In this document: piece after piece, positions 17,801 through 24,500 of the stretch
How the letters are laid out: the number at the start of each line of letters is the position of its first letter
Numbering within the stretch: the first letter of the stretch is position 1
Assembly: GCA_964439595.1 (NCBI GenBank)
Contig: CAYTOK010000014.1
Location: 1-64,000, forward strand
Length of the DNA stretch: 64,000 bases
Origin: CAIJXB01 sp964439595
Lineage (GTDB): Bacteria; Chlamydiota; Chlamydiia; Chlamydiales; Rhabdochlamydiaceae
Direction: 5' to 3'
The notes under the pieces: generated by a model
Seen by the model: only the letters and a program-made list of their open reading frames with translations
Told to the model about the DNA's origin: nothing
Database searches by the model: none
Program-made: the position numbers and the translations under genes

Positions 17801-18683
17801 TGGGGCTCTCGGTAATTTTCCAGTTAAGGTACAAAATACCGTCAATGGAAGTAACGTTAATACAGGAACAGTTGACCTTAGCACACCTATTTCTTATGCC
17901 ACAAACTTAAATACCCCTGTCCAAGGCAATGCCCTAAATAGCACAACAGCTGTACCTTTTTCTACAGGATTTGACCTAGGTGTAATTGGAGATATCCTAT
18001 TCCACAAAGGGCAATCTTTTATCTCTTTAGGAAGCTTACTTAATGCCCTTCAAGTAGATAATGACACAACCGTTGTGATGAATCCTAAAATCATCACACA
18101 AGATGGTCACACCTCTAAAATCTTCGTAGGGCAAAACATCCCTTTTGTGGGTTCTTTTATTTCTAATACAGCCTCCAACACCGTCCAATCTTCAAATATT
18201 GAATATCGCGATGTGGGCGTAGACCTAACTATTACACCGACTCTTGGCACTAACAACATTATTACTTTAGATATCAAGCAAGATATCAGCGAGCAAACAA
18301 ACAATACTACGCAGGTACAAGGATCTCAAGTCACCGGTATTCAAACAAGCCATACAACCATGAACACAAGGGTTCATGTACCGGATAGACACTTCTTAGT
18401 CTTAAGTGGTATGATTCAAGATACAAAAGTACATTTTAAATCCAGTATCCCCTGTCTTGGAGGACTTCCAGTCATTGGAGCGATCTTTGGAGAAAATAGT
18501 AGGATAGATACAAAATCTAATGTCATTATTTTCCTAAGACCGTTTATAATCGACACTGTTGAGGATTTTGCTAAACTGACAAATGCAGAAGAAGACCTCT
18601 ATAAGCAACAAGCAGGACCGCAAGACTTAAAAGAAGAGCTTGATGCCGGCTTTGAAATGATTAAAAACTTAAATAATGACTAA
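11898..18683 (+). CDS. sctC: giant type III secretion secretin SctC (CdsC) with 21 tandem NolW-like modules
   Basis: SctC forms the outer-membrane channel of the injectisome. Order of parts: hydrophobic signal-type N-terminus (1-40); N0-like domain (about 50-125, VNFNNTSVIEVIRF); two N1/NolW-like domains (about 150-290); 21 tandem modules of 72-90 residues (about 298-1931), each reading roughly YxYK(I/V)Q ... SL ... KW(I/V)xxxNxLxFNG ... LxxLLPxLD; then the secretin barrel (about 1932-2240) with VFIEVLVVET, VMNPKIITQDG, VGVDLTITPTL and VLSGMIQD. Chlamydiaceae CdsC is, from memory, about 920 residues, so this protein is about 2.5 times longer. The frame is unbroken over 6.8 kb, which argues for selection. 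A 144-base gap separates it from pkn5. Confidence 0.95.
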   Translation: MRSFFLKSQVALWSSLVPFLVSDLCYTQNIYSPFLAAATPSKQEETDEPKYTVNFNNTSVIEVIRFVSKITGANFVFSEQDLQFNVTIISEEPISSKNFTSALIQVLRVHGLTLLEQEGNFLITQSSSGVNQISTVVSGDIPDSIRTKAPIVTRVFRIKNASVSHIASLIKPMTSQTSQIEISEQTSQLIITDITTNVDKIALLLLSLDTPHSNLEIEAYTAKHVYPLDIITLTQQILAPFRDSNALLFIPQMDNNTIFVISTPHLIERSLSIMEDIDVPPAAVKIGAAPLPPAAQNVHIYKLLHQSSENILPALQNIEKQLPKGASSRLAQAMQSVKYIQNTGSLAFVTDIDTWNQIKEILAGIDLPPYFGQGGKPSFWVYKIQNGNVEHIKAALKQMHSSIQDKALQDTLSSVKWIKETDSLVFTGPETSIQEVQKLIPTLDISKEAIPVKLQLYVYKALRASEAQISASLQEIAKNFQDKDLSFAIENRKWVAESNSFLFNGSSEAIAKLHSILPTLDELTSTGPKLEFYLYKIQNSRVEQIESALKTILSTSKDPSIESLLKSMKWLEDSNTLLFNGTPEDIKTLHNLLPSLDVDSSKSLQLYTYNVQHTTGDHLLSTLKELAKTTQDKDLAAIILTVKWVQESNTLIFSGSKDACAKLQNILPSLDASKQGREIYSYKVQKTTAKEILHALEQITKASHDQALIDATRTVEWVQGSNTLVFNGTSATISKLQHILPSLDITEKAKEIYTYKIQSSSASKLLNSLKQIAKSSQDAELIELVQSAEWVQASNTLVFNGTSTTIVKLQHLLPSLDVIEKAKELYTYKIQSSSASKLLDSLKQIAKSSQDAELIELVQSAEWVQASNTLVFNGPSTTIVKLQHLLPSLDVTEKAKELYTYKIQSSSASKLTDSLKQIAKSSQDAELTELVQSAEWVQASNTLVFNGTAAALAKIKTILPTLDSGESSLETQFFLYKIQTATKEQITDSLNKMLGSIQDKDLISAIQSMKWIQDVNTLIFNGTSGAINSLKSILTSIDISPAFFKESQLYTYKIQFTPATQISLSLEQIAKVTQDKQLIEAVKTMKWIQDSNALIFNCPQDTIVKLQNILPTLDAAVPANSEMQFFLYKVQHLPADQVESSLKKVAGTIQDKDLAKMIQNMKWIQEANTLVFNGTKKSISELNKILLDIDVAPANVQEMQFYMYKIVNTSAAQIESSLKQMAQSIQDKDFIAAVNTMKWMQEINTLLFNGNETTITKLKNTLPTLDIAEAKVELYTYKIQAATGTHIISSLHDAVKNIEDKDLINAIQSVKWIQESNTLLFQATPGAITKLQSLLPSFDSSSFLSKNQFLIYSPKNQSGESLIKNLKELYQNFKASGLENGSFLAALDSMKWVSSSQSLVFSGDTASLDRIHAIVKDIDTVSGNSLGETFLYKPIYASQFQLQEALSRFAETLNLAVKEDDLLAQTIYKAEWIPQSSSFLFKAPPATLSKLKTVLASLDNPKGVTNSYGTTFFLYKLKSTPGNLVIQNLKDLSNNLPKEDPSNAAVVSSIQTLKWVKENNTILITGSGSTIEQVKSLIAEFDENVSNKIAPAESADFFIYKHLNQSPEALVKSLKDLAKDLSTSGLGDQDLIRTLEAVRVVASSNSLLFTGSSASIAKIKILLPSIDTLNPDAHSIQTIGTSVFFIYKIKNTSADELIRIVKNFASQLSNTSIEDKNLEKSLNSVQWVKETNSLLFTGPQATLQKLEALVTKFDLEAQAPAKAPRETPSTFEVYTPKNQTGSALIAILHEFMQNLTASGVSDSLLFDAINHLKFIDKTNSLIISGQHDAIQKVQELLVKFDIPTNTGEATIDSTELANFLIYKLQYHAGADLQAALKKVAYSLNKTAPEANKALIDVIDSLQWIEVTNSLLGTGTPEILVKLKELILSIDVPLRQVFIEVLVVETSLFNSQNFGLQWGSQLQYLNKTVGALGNFPVKVQNTVNGSNVNTGTVDLSTPISYATNLNTPVQGNALNSTTAVPFSTGFDLGVIGDILFHKGQSFISLGSLLNALQVDNDTTVVMNPKIITQDGHTSKIFVGQNIPFVGSFISNTASNTVQSSNIEYRDVGVDLTITPTLGTNNIITLDIKQDISEQTNNTTQVQGSQVTGIQTSHTTMNTRVHVPDRHFLVLSGMIQDTKVHFKSSIPCLGGLPVIGAIFGENSRIDTKSNVIIFLRPFIIDTVEDFAKLTNAEEDLYKQQAGPQDLKEELDAGFEMIKNLNND
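12789..17690 (+). repeat. 21 tandem secretin N-domain (NolW-like) coding modules
   Basis: By eye, 21 consecutive modules lie between the ordinary N-domains and the secretin barrel. Modules 1-14 are about 70-80 residues; modules 15-21 are about 80-90 residues with longer helices. Conserved positions are the starting Y-K, a central K/E-W-hydrophobic, N-(S/T)-L-hydrophobic-F, a following small-residue turn, and a closing L-P-hydrophobic-D. Divergence is uneven, with modules 6-9 the most similar. Confidence 0.9.
14145..14801 (+). repeat. three near-identical 219-base direct repeats inside sctC
   Basis: Modules at 14145-14363, 14364-14582 and 14583-14801 each encode 73 residues starting KE(I/L)YTYKIQSSSASKL. 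They differ at only a few positions until the third copy diverges near its end. The period is exactly 219 bases, checked by the ATAAAATACAAAGTTC block at 14161, 14380 and 14599. Such similarity points to recent tandem duplication and possible copy-number change by recombination. Confidence 0.93.
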
Positions 18684-19638
18684 AAAAATTTCTCGTATTT
18701 TTTGTCTGCTATCTGGAGTCTGCCTTCTGTTTGCAAGCTCCTGTACTAAGGTATCAGACCAGATAGAACCTAAAATAGATTATGCGCTGCAAGACCGTTA
18801 CCTCCTGCAGCTTCCTTCACCCTTTTCCTCCCTTTCTCTCTTAGAAGAAGAGGAAGCCTGGGCTAAAGAATACCGCATCGCTATCTGCTTTGCCAAAGAC
18901 CTTGATCTATACCAAGCGATTACCGCTTTTAAAAGAGCCTCCTATTTGATTCCTCCTAAAGAAAGGTCTCGTAAAATGGAGCTCGATTATGAAGTTCTTC
19001 TTTGTTACTACATAGGTAAAAAATATCAAGAAGCTATTTACACCTTTGAAAATTCTCCTTTAGCTTTTGCTGACCCTTCTTTTCCTGCGCATCAAGACCT
19101 CTTAGTTATTTTATTTGATAGTTACTTGCATACCAATGACCGTACTAAAGCAGATAAGGTATTAGAATATCTACAAAACTACTACCCTTCTATAGCAGAA
19201 AAATTGCAACTATCTCTAGATCTCCAAGAAGCTAATATCCCCGCGATCGAGCAGTTTTCTACTAAACCTGAGTATGATTACTTGAAAAATTTACTAAATG
19301 GCTACAGCGCCTCCAAAAAATCGGTCTCCAAAGCCCAAATGCTCAACACTCTTATGCCAGGCGCTGGCTATTTCTACCTAGGCCAAAGACAATCTGCCTT
19401 AACAGCCTTTCTCCTTAATGGCTTATTTATAGGAGCCTCCTATTACTTTTTTGCAAATGGCAATATCCCGGCTGGAGTTATTTTTACAGGATTTGAAGCC
19501 GGCTGGTATTTTGGTGGCATTTACGGAGCCGGAGAAGAAGCTAAGTTTTATAATGAAAGAGTTTATGAAAGGTATGTCACCCCGCTTATGAATCAAAAAA
19601 AACTTTTCCCCGCACTCACCCTCCAATATGCTTTTTAA
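18676..19638 (+). CDS. TPR-like lipoprotein with membrane C-terminus, T3SS operon
   Basis: This 320-residue protein starts with a lipoprotein signal (hydrophobic stretch ending LFASSC, lipidated Cys about residue 23). The middle is helical and repeat-like (QAITAFKRASYLIPP, then EAIYTFENS), resembling degenerate tetratricopeptide helices. The C-terminal third has two hydrophobic segments (SALTAFLLNGLFIGASYYFF and AGVIFTGFEAGWYFGG) preceded by MLNTLMPGAGYFYLGQ, a motif of small membrane proteins of unknown role. The start overlaps the sctC stop by 8 bases and its end overlaps the next gene by 11, so it belongs to the operon. An envelope assembly role is only inference. Confidence 0.65.
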   Translation: MTKKISRIFCLLSGVCLLFASSCTKVSDQIEPKIDYALQDRYLLQLPSPFSSLSLLEEEEAWAKEYRIAICFAKDLDLYQAITAFKRASYLIPPKERSRKMELDYEVLLCYYIGKKYQEAIYTFENSPLAFADPSFPAHQDLLVILFDSYLHTNDRTKADKVLEYLQNYYPSIAEKLQLSLDLQEANIPAIEQFSTKPEYDYLKNLLNGYSASKKSVSKAQMLNTLMPGAGYFYLGQRQSALTAFLLNGLFIGASYYFFANGNIPAGVIFTGFEAGWYFGGIYGAGEEAKFYNERVYERYVTPLMNQKKLFPALTLQYAF

Positions 19639-20008
19639 ACTCCTTTTCTTATTCACGTTCCCCTTATACCTTTTAGCTACTCCAGGATACCATACACCCT
19701 GGGGCAAAGATGTAGACCTTTCTGTACAAGTAAAATGTACAAAAACCGCTACAACTGACTCACCTGCCGCCTTCCTTGCAAAAAAACTCATCCTATTCCA
19801 TCAAAAGGTTCTCTCTCCTGTTGACGGGCCAAGAAGTCACTTCTACCCTTGTTCCTCCCAGTATATGAAACTAGCCATCACCAAACACGGCTTCATCCAA
19901 GGCTTTATCATGGGCTGCGATAGGCTCATTAGAGAAGATAGCGATCCCTGGATCTATCAAAACATCCTTATTGATGGTAAGCTCGTTAAATACGACCCTC
20001 CTAAATAG
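19628..20008 (+). CDS. YidD-like protein with signal peptide
   Basis: This 126-residue protein has an N-terminal hydrophobic stretch (FKLLFLFTFPLYLLA) followed by a YidD/DUF37-type core: ILFHQKVLSPVDGPRSHFYP, CSSQYMKLAITKHGFIQGF, and CDRLIRE. YidD proteins help insert or fold membrane proteins and carry the same P-C-S-x-Y and K-H-G-xx-x-G pattern. Ordinary YidD is about 70-90 residues without a cleavable signal, so this form is longer at the N-terminus. It ends the T3SS-lipoprotein unit by overlapping the previous gene, which hints at a role in envelope assembly of this locus. Confidence 0.65.
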   Translation: MLFKLLFLFTFPLYLLATPGYHTPWGKDVDLSVQVKCTKTATTDSPAAFLAKKLILFHQKVLSPVDGPRSHFYPCSSQYMKLAITKHGFIQGFIMGCDRLIREDSDPWIYQNILIDGKLVKYDPPK

Positions 20009-20396
20009 ACATAACTACTATTACCACGTTTTTTAGAAGACCTCTTGCAGCTGGAGCCTCACTACTAGTCAAGGTAGCTGTTTTGCATACGGCTATAGGA
20101 TTAAATTACGAGCTCTCCAATCCTTTAGATGGCTCTTAAAAACAGTCTATTAAAAAAGCAATCACAGTCATTGATCTTAAAAATGTTCCTTTTTTGTCTA
20201 TGGAATTTTCTCAATCAAGGATTCACCTAATTGGTGATCGTTAAGCTAGAAGAGGTAAACACACCTTCTCTCCTAGAAAAAAAGAACTATTTTTTAGCTG
20301 TGCAGAGCAGTTCAACTGCCTTTTTCCTTAGGCTATATAGCAAGTAAAGGCCTCGCTCGGGCAGGCCTCTACCTCAAGTTTATAAGTATTAGTAGA
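20009..20396. other. 388-base non-coding interval, possibly gene remnants
   Basis: No frame is open for long. Short protein-like stretches (for example around 20140-20240) are interrupted by stops in every frame, so this may be a decayed gene I cannot identify. A hairpin-capable sequence, AGGCCT-CGCTCGGGC-AGGCCT, at about 20347-20367 lies just past the stop of the minus-strand gene 20397-21212. It lacks a good T-run and is only a weak terminator candidate. Confidence 0.4.
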
Positions 20397-21212
20397 CTAC
20401 CCACTAATTTTTACTGCAAGGTACTCTTCACTTCCGTAACAGCTAAAAATAAAATCTTCTGGAATATCCCCTGCCGTATTTAGATCAATAAAGGATTGTA
20501 AAGCAGCAAAATAAAGAGCCTCTTGATCTTTATTATACGTTTTTTTTGCATTATGAGGATTGCCTCCTCTTCCATCAGCGCCCAATTTTAATGCGTAAAT
20601 AACTGCTCCTGGCATTCCTTTTTTCGTTATCATAATACTACGCGGGCCGGCTCCCGGTTTTTTAAGCTCTCTTCCTTTAAAATCCTTAATGGACACTGCT
20701 ATTCCTTTAGGACCTCCCCTTTCTTCATCGAAAAAGTTATAAATATGCAAGGCTTTTTCCCTTTCTGGTGGAATTATGCCAACAAACTGTAATATGTGGT
20801 TTATTCGATCAAGAGCAAAGACAGGGCGAGGATAGTCTACAATATCAGAAGGAGTGATTGTAAAACTTGTCTCATCTTCTAAAAAATCTATTTCAGTCAC
20901 GGTTCCTGGGCAGCATATGGGCTTTTGTTCTTCAGAAGAAAACTGAGGGATGAAAACTTCTAATCCTTCTTCTATCAGTACGTCTTCTTCCGGAATCCTC
21001 GGCAATACATCGCTATCCATGAGAGTTGCTTCTGATAAAATACTAAATGAAATATCATGTATTTCATAATCCATGAATACATTTTCTCGATTAGCTTCAC
21101 TTAGCCGACTAACAAATAAGTCGGTAAGATCTTTTCTTAAAAAAAAACCGTGCGGCTGTATGCAACTTGCTATTACTTCTAAAGTTTCTCGGGGAAAAGA
21201 GGAAACTATCAT
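20397..21212 (-). CDS. unknown protein downstream of the TPR-CHAT gene
   Basis: This 271-residue protein is one I do not recognise. It has no signal peptide or membrane segment. The N-terminal half is acidic (EEDVLIEEGLEVFIP). The C-terminal half looks like a compact mixed fold, with GAGPRSIMITKKGMPGAVIY and a conserved-looking GRGGNPHNAKKTYNKD loop. It starts 30 bases after the CHAT gene stop on the same strand, so the two are probably co-transcribed. In other CHAT systems the neighbour can be the protease substrate or a regulator; here that is only a hypothesis. It could also be a secreted effector. Confidence 0.6.
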   Translation of the reverse strand: MIVSSFPRETLEVIASCIQPHGFFLRKDLTDLFVSRLSEANRENVFMDYEIHDISFSILSEATLMDSDVLPRIPEEDVLIEEGLEVFIPQFSSEEQKPICCPGTVTEIDFLEDETSFTITPSDIVDYPRPVFALDRINHILQFVGIIPPEREKALHIYNFFDEERGGPKGIAVSIKDFKGRELKKPGAGPRSIMITKKGMPGAVIYALKLGADGRGGNPHNAKKTYNKDQEALYFAALQSFIDLNTAGDIPEDFIFSCYGSEEYLAVKISG

Positions 21213-21242
21213 AAAAAAACTCCTATTGTTTAATTTTACTAT

Positions 21243-24200
21243 TTAATCAAGCAATCCTTGTAAAAAAAATGAACCCCAAGCTTGCAAATTAGCAGGGTAT
21301 CTTTGCTTAACACTAAGCATTGCCTCTCTAAGAGCTTCCGCTTTACCAAAAGGCCGTCCTTCTTCTTTAGCCTGTTTTGAATGCCCTGTCTCTCTAAAAT
21401 AAAATTGATAAAATGCATTGATAATACGCTCTGTTTGGGCATCTGGAATCTTCCATCTTGTAGCTATAACAGAAGATGCTCCGGCCGCAAGAAAAGCATG
21501 GCTCAATCCAACAACACCTTCACTACAAAGAGTTCCCTTACCGGATTCACATGCACTTAAAATAGCAACATCTGCATTAAGGGATAAACCAGCTAGATCA
21601 TCTGCAAAAAATTCCTCCTCAGATAAGGAAAGGGCTCCTTGAAAAATAGAGTGAATATTTTTTTTGAATGGATTGCCTAAGTGATCTAACATAGAACCAT
21701 GACAGGCAAAATGGATAAAGCTAGCAGATGGCATCATTTCTACAAGAGTGCTCTTAGTTACTAGGTCACCTATAAGAATTGTAGGATCTGTAAAAAACTC
21801 TCTAGCACTCATAGCTTCTTTTTCCGAACCTGTTAAGTTGCGGTGTTTTTCCGCATTAGCTGCAATACAAGCTTTTTTAGGATCTCTTATAGGAGAGTTT
21901 CTTAGGTTTATTGCTTCAAGTCTTAAGAGAGTTTCTATAGAAGGAGCTGTTGTAAGCGTGTATTTATCTAAGAGAGTTTTGCCTTCAAAGTCTGTAAAGA
22001 CCGCAAAGGGAAGCTCATGGATGATAGAATCAGGAATGATTGTAACACGATCTCCTACTCTTTCTGGGAGTAGGTGAGCAATGGGAGCAATAAGCGCATT
22101 ATACCAAAGCTGCATTATCGACTCTTTTTCTTTACGTTCCAAGCCAGTTTCCTTGCCAGGACCTCTCAGCTCTTCAGAAATTAAGGATTCCGCATCTGAC
22201 GGCTCTTCTTCCTCTATCTCAAAGGGATTTCCTCGAAGATAACGTGGTCTTTCTGATTTAAATTCTAGCTCATTTCTAATTGAAGCAAGTTCTATTTTTA
22301 TATAATGAATAGCTCCTTGTGGAGCAACAACAAAACACCACCCCTCAGCTTTTTCAAAAGGGCTACAAGAATACATGACAAAAGTAGTTTGTAGCCTTGC
22401 AGACAGATCTTTAACCACTCCAAAATCTAATTCGCTTTGCGTATTTAACCCCAGTTTATTTCCAAGAATACTCACAAGAACTCTAGATCTCCCCAAGTCA
22501 GAAGCTGCAAAAATTTTCTCATAGGTGATTGACTCCTGAGGGGAAGAGTCTATGTGCGCTAAAAGTATCGTTTCTAAAAGGCGATAAATGCGAAAGGTCT
22601 TTTCTAAAAAAAAGATACTTTGTTGAGATTGCGTAGATATAATTTGCCCTTCTAAAAGAGTCAAAATTTCTATTGCTTTATGTAAGTGGTCTAAAGCGCT
22701 TGGAAGATCATCTAATTGCTCAAGAAGACTTATCTTGGCATGAGCTATCGCTTCTCTAAAGTGCTCCTTGGTCTCTTCTGCCATCATAAGACTTTGCTGA
22801 TAAAATTGCCAAGCCCCAGGGATATCCTCAAGTCCCTTAGAGATATCCCCAAGCAAGTCACAAATAAACCCCAAAGAGGAGCGGTCACCGATTTCTCCGC
22901 AAAGAGCTAAAGCCTTATCACAAAATGGATAGGCTTCTTCATATTCTTTATCCTTGACGTGCATCTCTGCTAGATTATGGCACACGGAAAGGATTCCATC
23001 TTTTTTTCCGATCTCTTCAAAAATATGCAAAGCTTTTTGATAGGCATCAACAGCTAAATCTTTATTTTGTTTTTCTAATAGCTGGACACCCAATTCAGCA
23101 TTAGATGATTTCAAGGTGCGGCTAAGCGACTTGTAAGCATTTCCCTTATTGGAATAAATAACGCCTTCCTCAGCCCTATTTCGTAATTTTAGAGATAGAG
23201 CCTTTTTGTAATGCTCGAGCGCAAGTAAATAGCTTCCAAGGTGCTCATAACAGTTACCAAGCCCAGCATCAGGAGTCCCTAATTCACAGCCTATCTCTTG
23301 ATACATTATTTTGGCATTGCCGTAGAGCGCGACTGCTTGCGTGTAATTGCCTAAACTACTATGAGTTTCTCCAAGATAAACATAAAGATCCCCTATAGTC
23401 TCCGGGTCTTTTGTTAGCCGTAATGCATTTTCATAAAAAGTTATTGACTCCGTAAAGTTCCCTTGAAAAGCGTAGTCTCTACCCAGAAGGGTGTAAGCTC
23501 TAGCCACTGCTTCAGTATTTTGCATCTTTTCAAAAAATGCTAAATATTTTTTATGGAATAAGATAGCCAAGTCTATATTTCCTAAATTTGCATGTACAGC
23601 ACCAATACCGGCAGAGATTTTTGCTAAAGAGCACTCGTCTTCAAGTTTTTTTGCGATCTGCCACTGTTTAGTAAAAAGCTTTAAAGCTCGATCATAATCG
23701 CCCATATTTTGGTATACGATGGCAAGCTTCCCGTAAGACTCACCTAGAAATTGGAGATCTTTTGTTTTATTAACATGAATAATGCTCTCTCGATAACATA
23801 AAAGAGCCGCAAGAGAATCTGCAAATTCATAATAAGCATCCCCCAGCAAGCTGTACCTTTTGTATAAATCCGAAGGTCTCTTTTTCGTAGCAGCTTTTAT
23901 AGCCAAAGCCAAGGGGGCTAACTTTTCGATACGTTTTTCTAGTATGTCCAACTTATCAGGATCTTGCTTTACTAATTTTTGCGCTCTCCATTCATTATAA
24001 GTTGTTAATACTCCAGAAGGGAGAATAAAAATAGCTTTAGCGATGTAATCGATAGCTCTTTTTTTTAAAAGGGCTAATGCTGTCTCCAAGTTTTGAAAGT
24101 CTTCTCCCTCGGGGTAATTGGTAATAGGCACTTTTAAATAAGTAATATTTTCAATTGTAACAGCTGCCTTAATAAAAAAAGATGAGTCCTTAATTCCTAT

Positions 24201-24278
24201 AGAGAATCGGACTTGCATATTTGACGCAGGAATAACTCGATCAATAGAGTAATGGTCAGCCGATTGAATGGGGTGCAT
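21243..24278 (-). CDS. TPR-CHAT protein (caspase-like protease family)
   Basis: In this 1011-residue protein residues of about 125-560 are a long row of tetratricopeptide repeats (pattern A-x-LGxxY ... GNYxxAIxxYxxAL). The C-terminal 400 residues are a CHAT domain, a caspase/separase relative. It keeps both catalytic elements: His860 in IHFACHGS and Cys910 in VAILSACESGKG. TPR-CHAT proteins are used as defence proteases or regulated peptidases in many bacteria. No signal peptide is present, so it acts in the cytoplasm or is secreted by T3SS. It is the first gene of a two-gene unit with 20397-21212. Confidence 0.88.
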   Translation of the reverse strand: MHPIQSADHYSIDRVIPASNMQVRFSIGIKDSSFFIKAAVTIENITYLKVPITNYPEGEDFQNLETALALLKKRAIDYIAKAIFILPSGVLTTYNEWRAQKLVKQDPDKLDILEKRIEKLAPLALAIKAATKKRPSDLYKRYSLLGDAYYEFADSLAALLCYRESIIHVNKTKDLQFLGESYGKLAIVYQNMGDYDRALKLFTKQWQIAKKLEDECSLAKISAGIGAVHANLGNIDLAILFHKKYLAFFEKMQNTEAVARAYTLLGRDYAFQGNFTESITFYENALRLTKDPETIGDLYVYLGETHSSLGNYTQAVALYGNAKIMYQEIGCELGTPDAGLGNCYEHLGSYLLALEHYKKALSLKLRNRAEEGVIYSNKGNAYKSLSRTLKSSNAELGVQLLEKQNKDLAVDAYQKALHIFEEIGKKDGILSVCHNLAEMHVKDKEYEEAYPFCDKALALCGEIGDRSSLGFICDLLGDISKGLEDIPGAWQFYQQSLMMAEETKEHFREAIAHAKISLLEQLDDLPSALDHLHKAIEILTLLEGQIISTQSQQSIFFLEKTFRIYRLLETILLAHIDSSPQESITYEKIFAASDLGRSRVLVSILGNKLGLNTQSELDFGVVKDLSARLQTTFVMYSCSPFEKAEGWCFVVAPQGAIHYIKIELASIRNELEFKSERPRYLRGNPFEIEEEEPSDAESLISEELRGPGKETGLERKEKESIMQLWYNALIAPIAHLLPERVGDRVTIIPDSIIHELPFAVFTDFEGKTLLDKYTLTTAPSIETLLRLEAINLRNSPIRDPKKACIAANAEKHRNLTGSEKEAMSAREFFTDPTILIGDLVTKSTLVEMMPSASFIHFACHGSMLDHLGNPFKKNIHSIFQGALSLSEEEFFADDLAGLSLNADVAILSACESGKGTLCSEGVVGLSHAFLAAGASSVIATRWKIPDAQTERIINAFYQFYFRETGHSKQAKEEGRPFGKAEALREAMLSVKQRYPANLQAWGSFFLQGLLD

Positions 24279-24292
24279 TTATTTCTCCTACG

Positions 24293-24320
24293 ATCTTATA
24301 AACAATTGCGGGTTATGCAA
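24293..24320 (-). promoter_or_regulatory. candidate promoter of the TPR-CHAT unit
   Basis: On the minus strand TTGCAT (24320-24315) is followed after 16 bases by TAAGAT (24298-24293). The ATG lies at 24278, with AGGAGAAATA as ribosome site, so the leader would be very short. Confidence 0.35.
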
Positions 24321-24439
24321 TTTACAATAGCTAATAATAGAAGTACACCACTAAAAAACGTCCCCCGCAGATGACAAAAAAACTATTTTTCAAAAAAAAC
24401 AATACAATATCACACCACTAATACAGCCCAAATCCTCTC

Positions 24440-24468
24440 TTGCTCATTTCTCTAAAATAAAGTACAAT
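24440..24468 (+). promoter_or_regulatory. candidate promoter of the symporter-RING gene pair
   Basis: TTGCTC (24440-24445) and TACAAT (24463-24468) are 17 bases apart. They lie just upstream of the GTG start at 24501, which has GTAGGGAG as ribosome site. Confidence 0.4.
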
Positions 24469-24500
24469 TTTAATAAAAACCAATTCTGTAGGGAGCTTTT

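Noticed and set aside
21748..22077. 109-codon plus-strand frame opposite the CHAT gene
   Set aside because: Lies entirely within a well-supported coding region on the other strand; no recognisable product.
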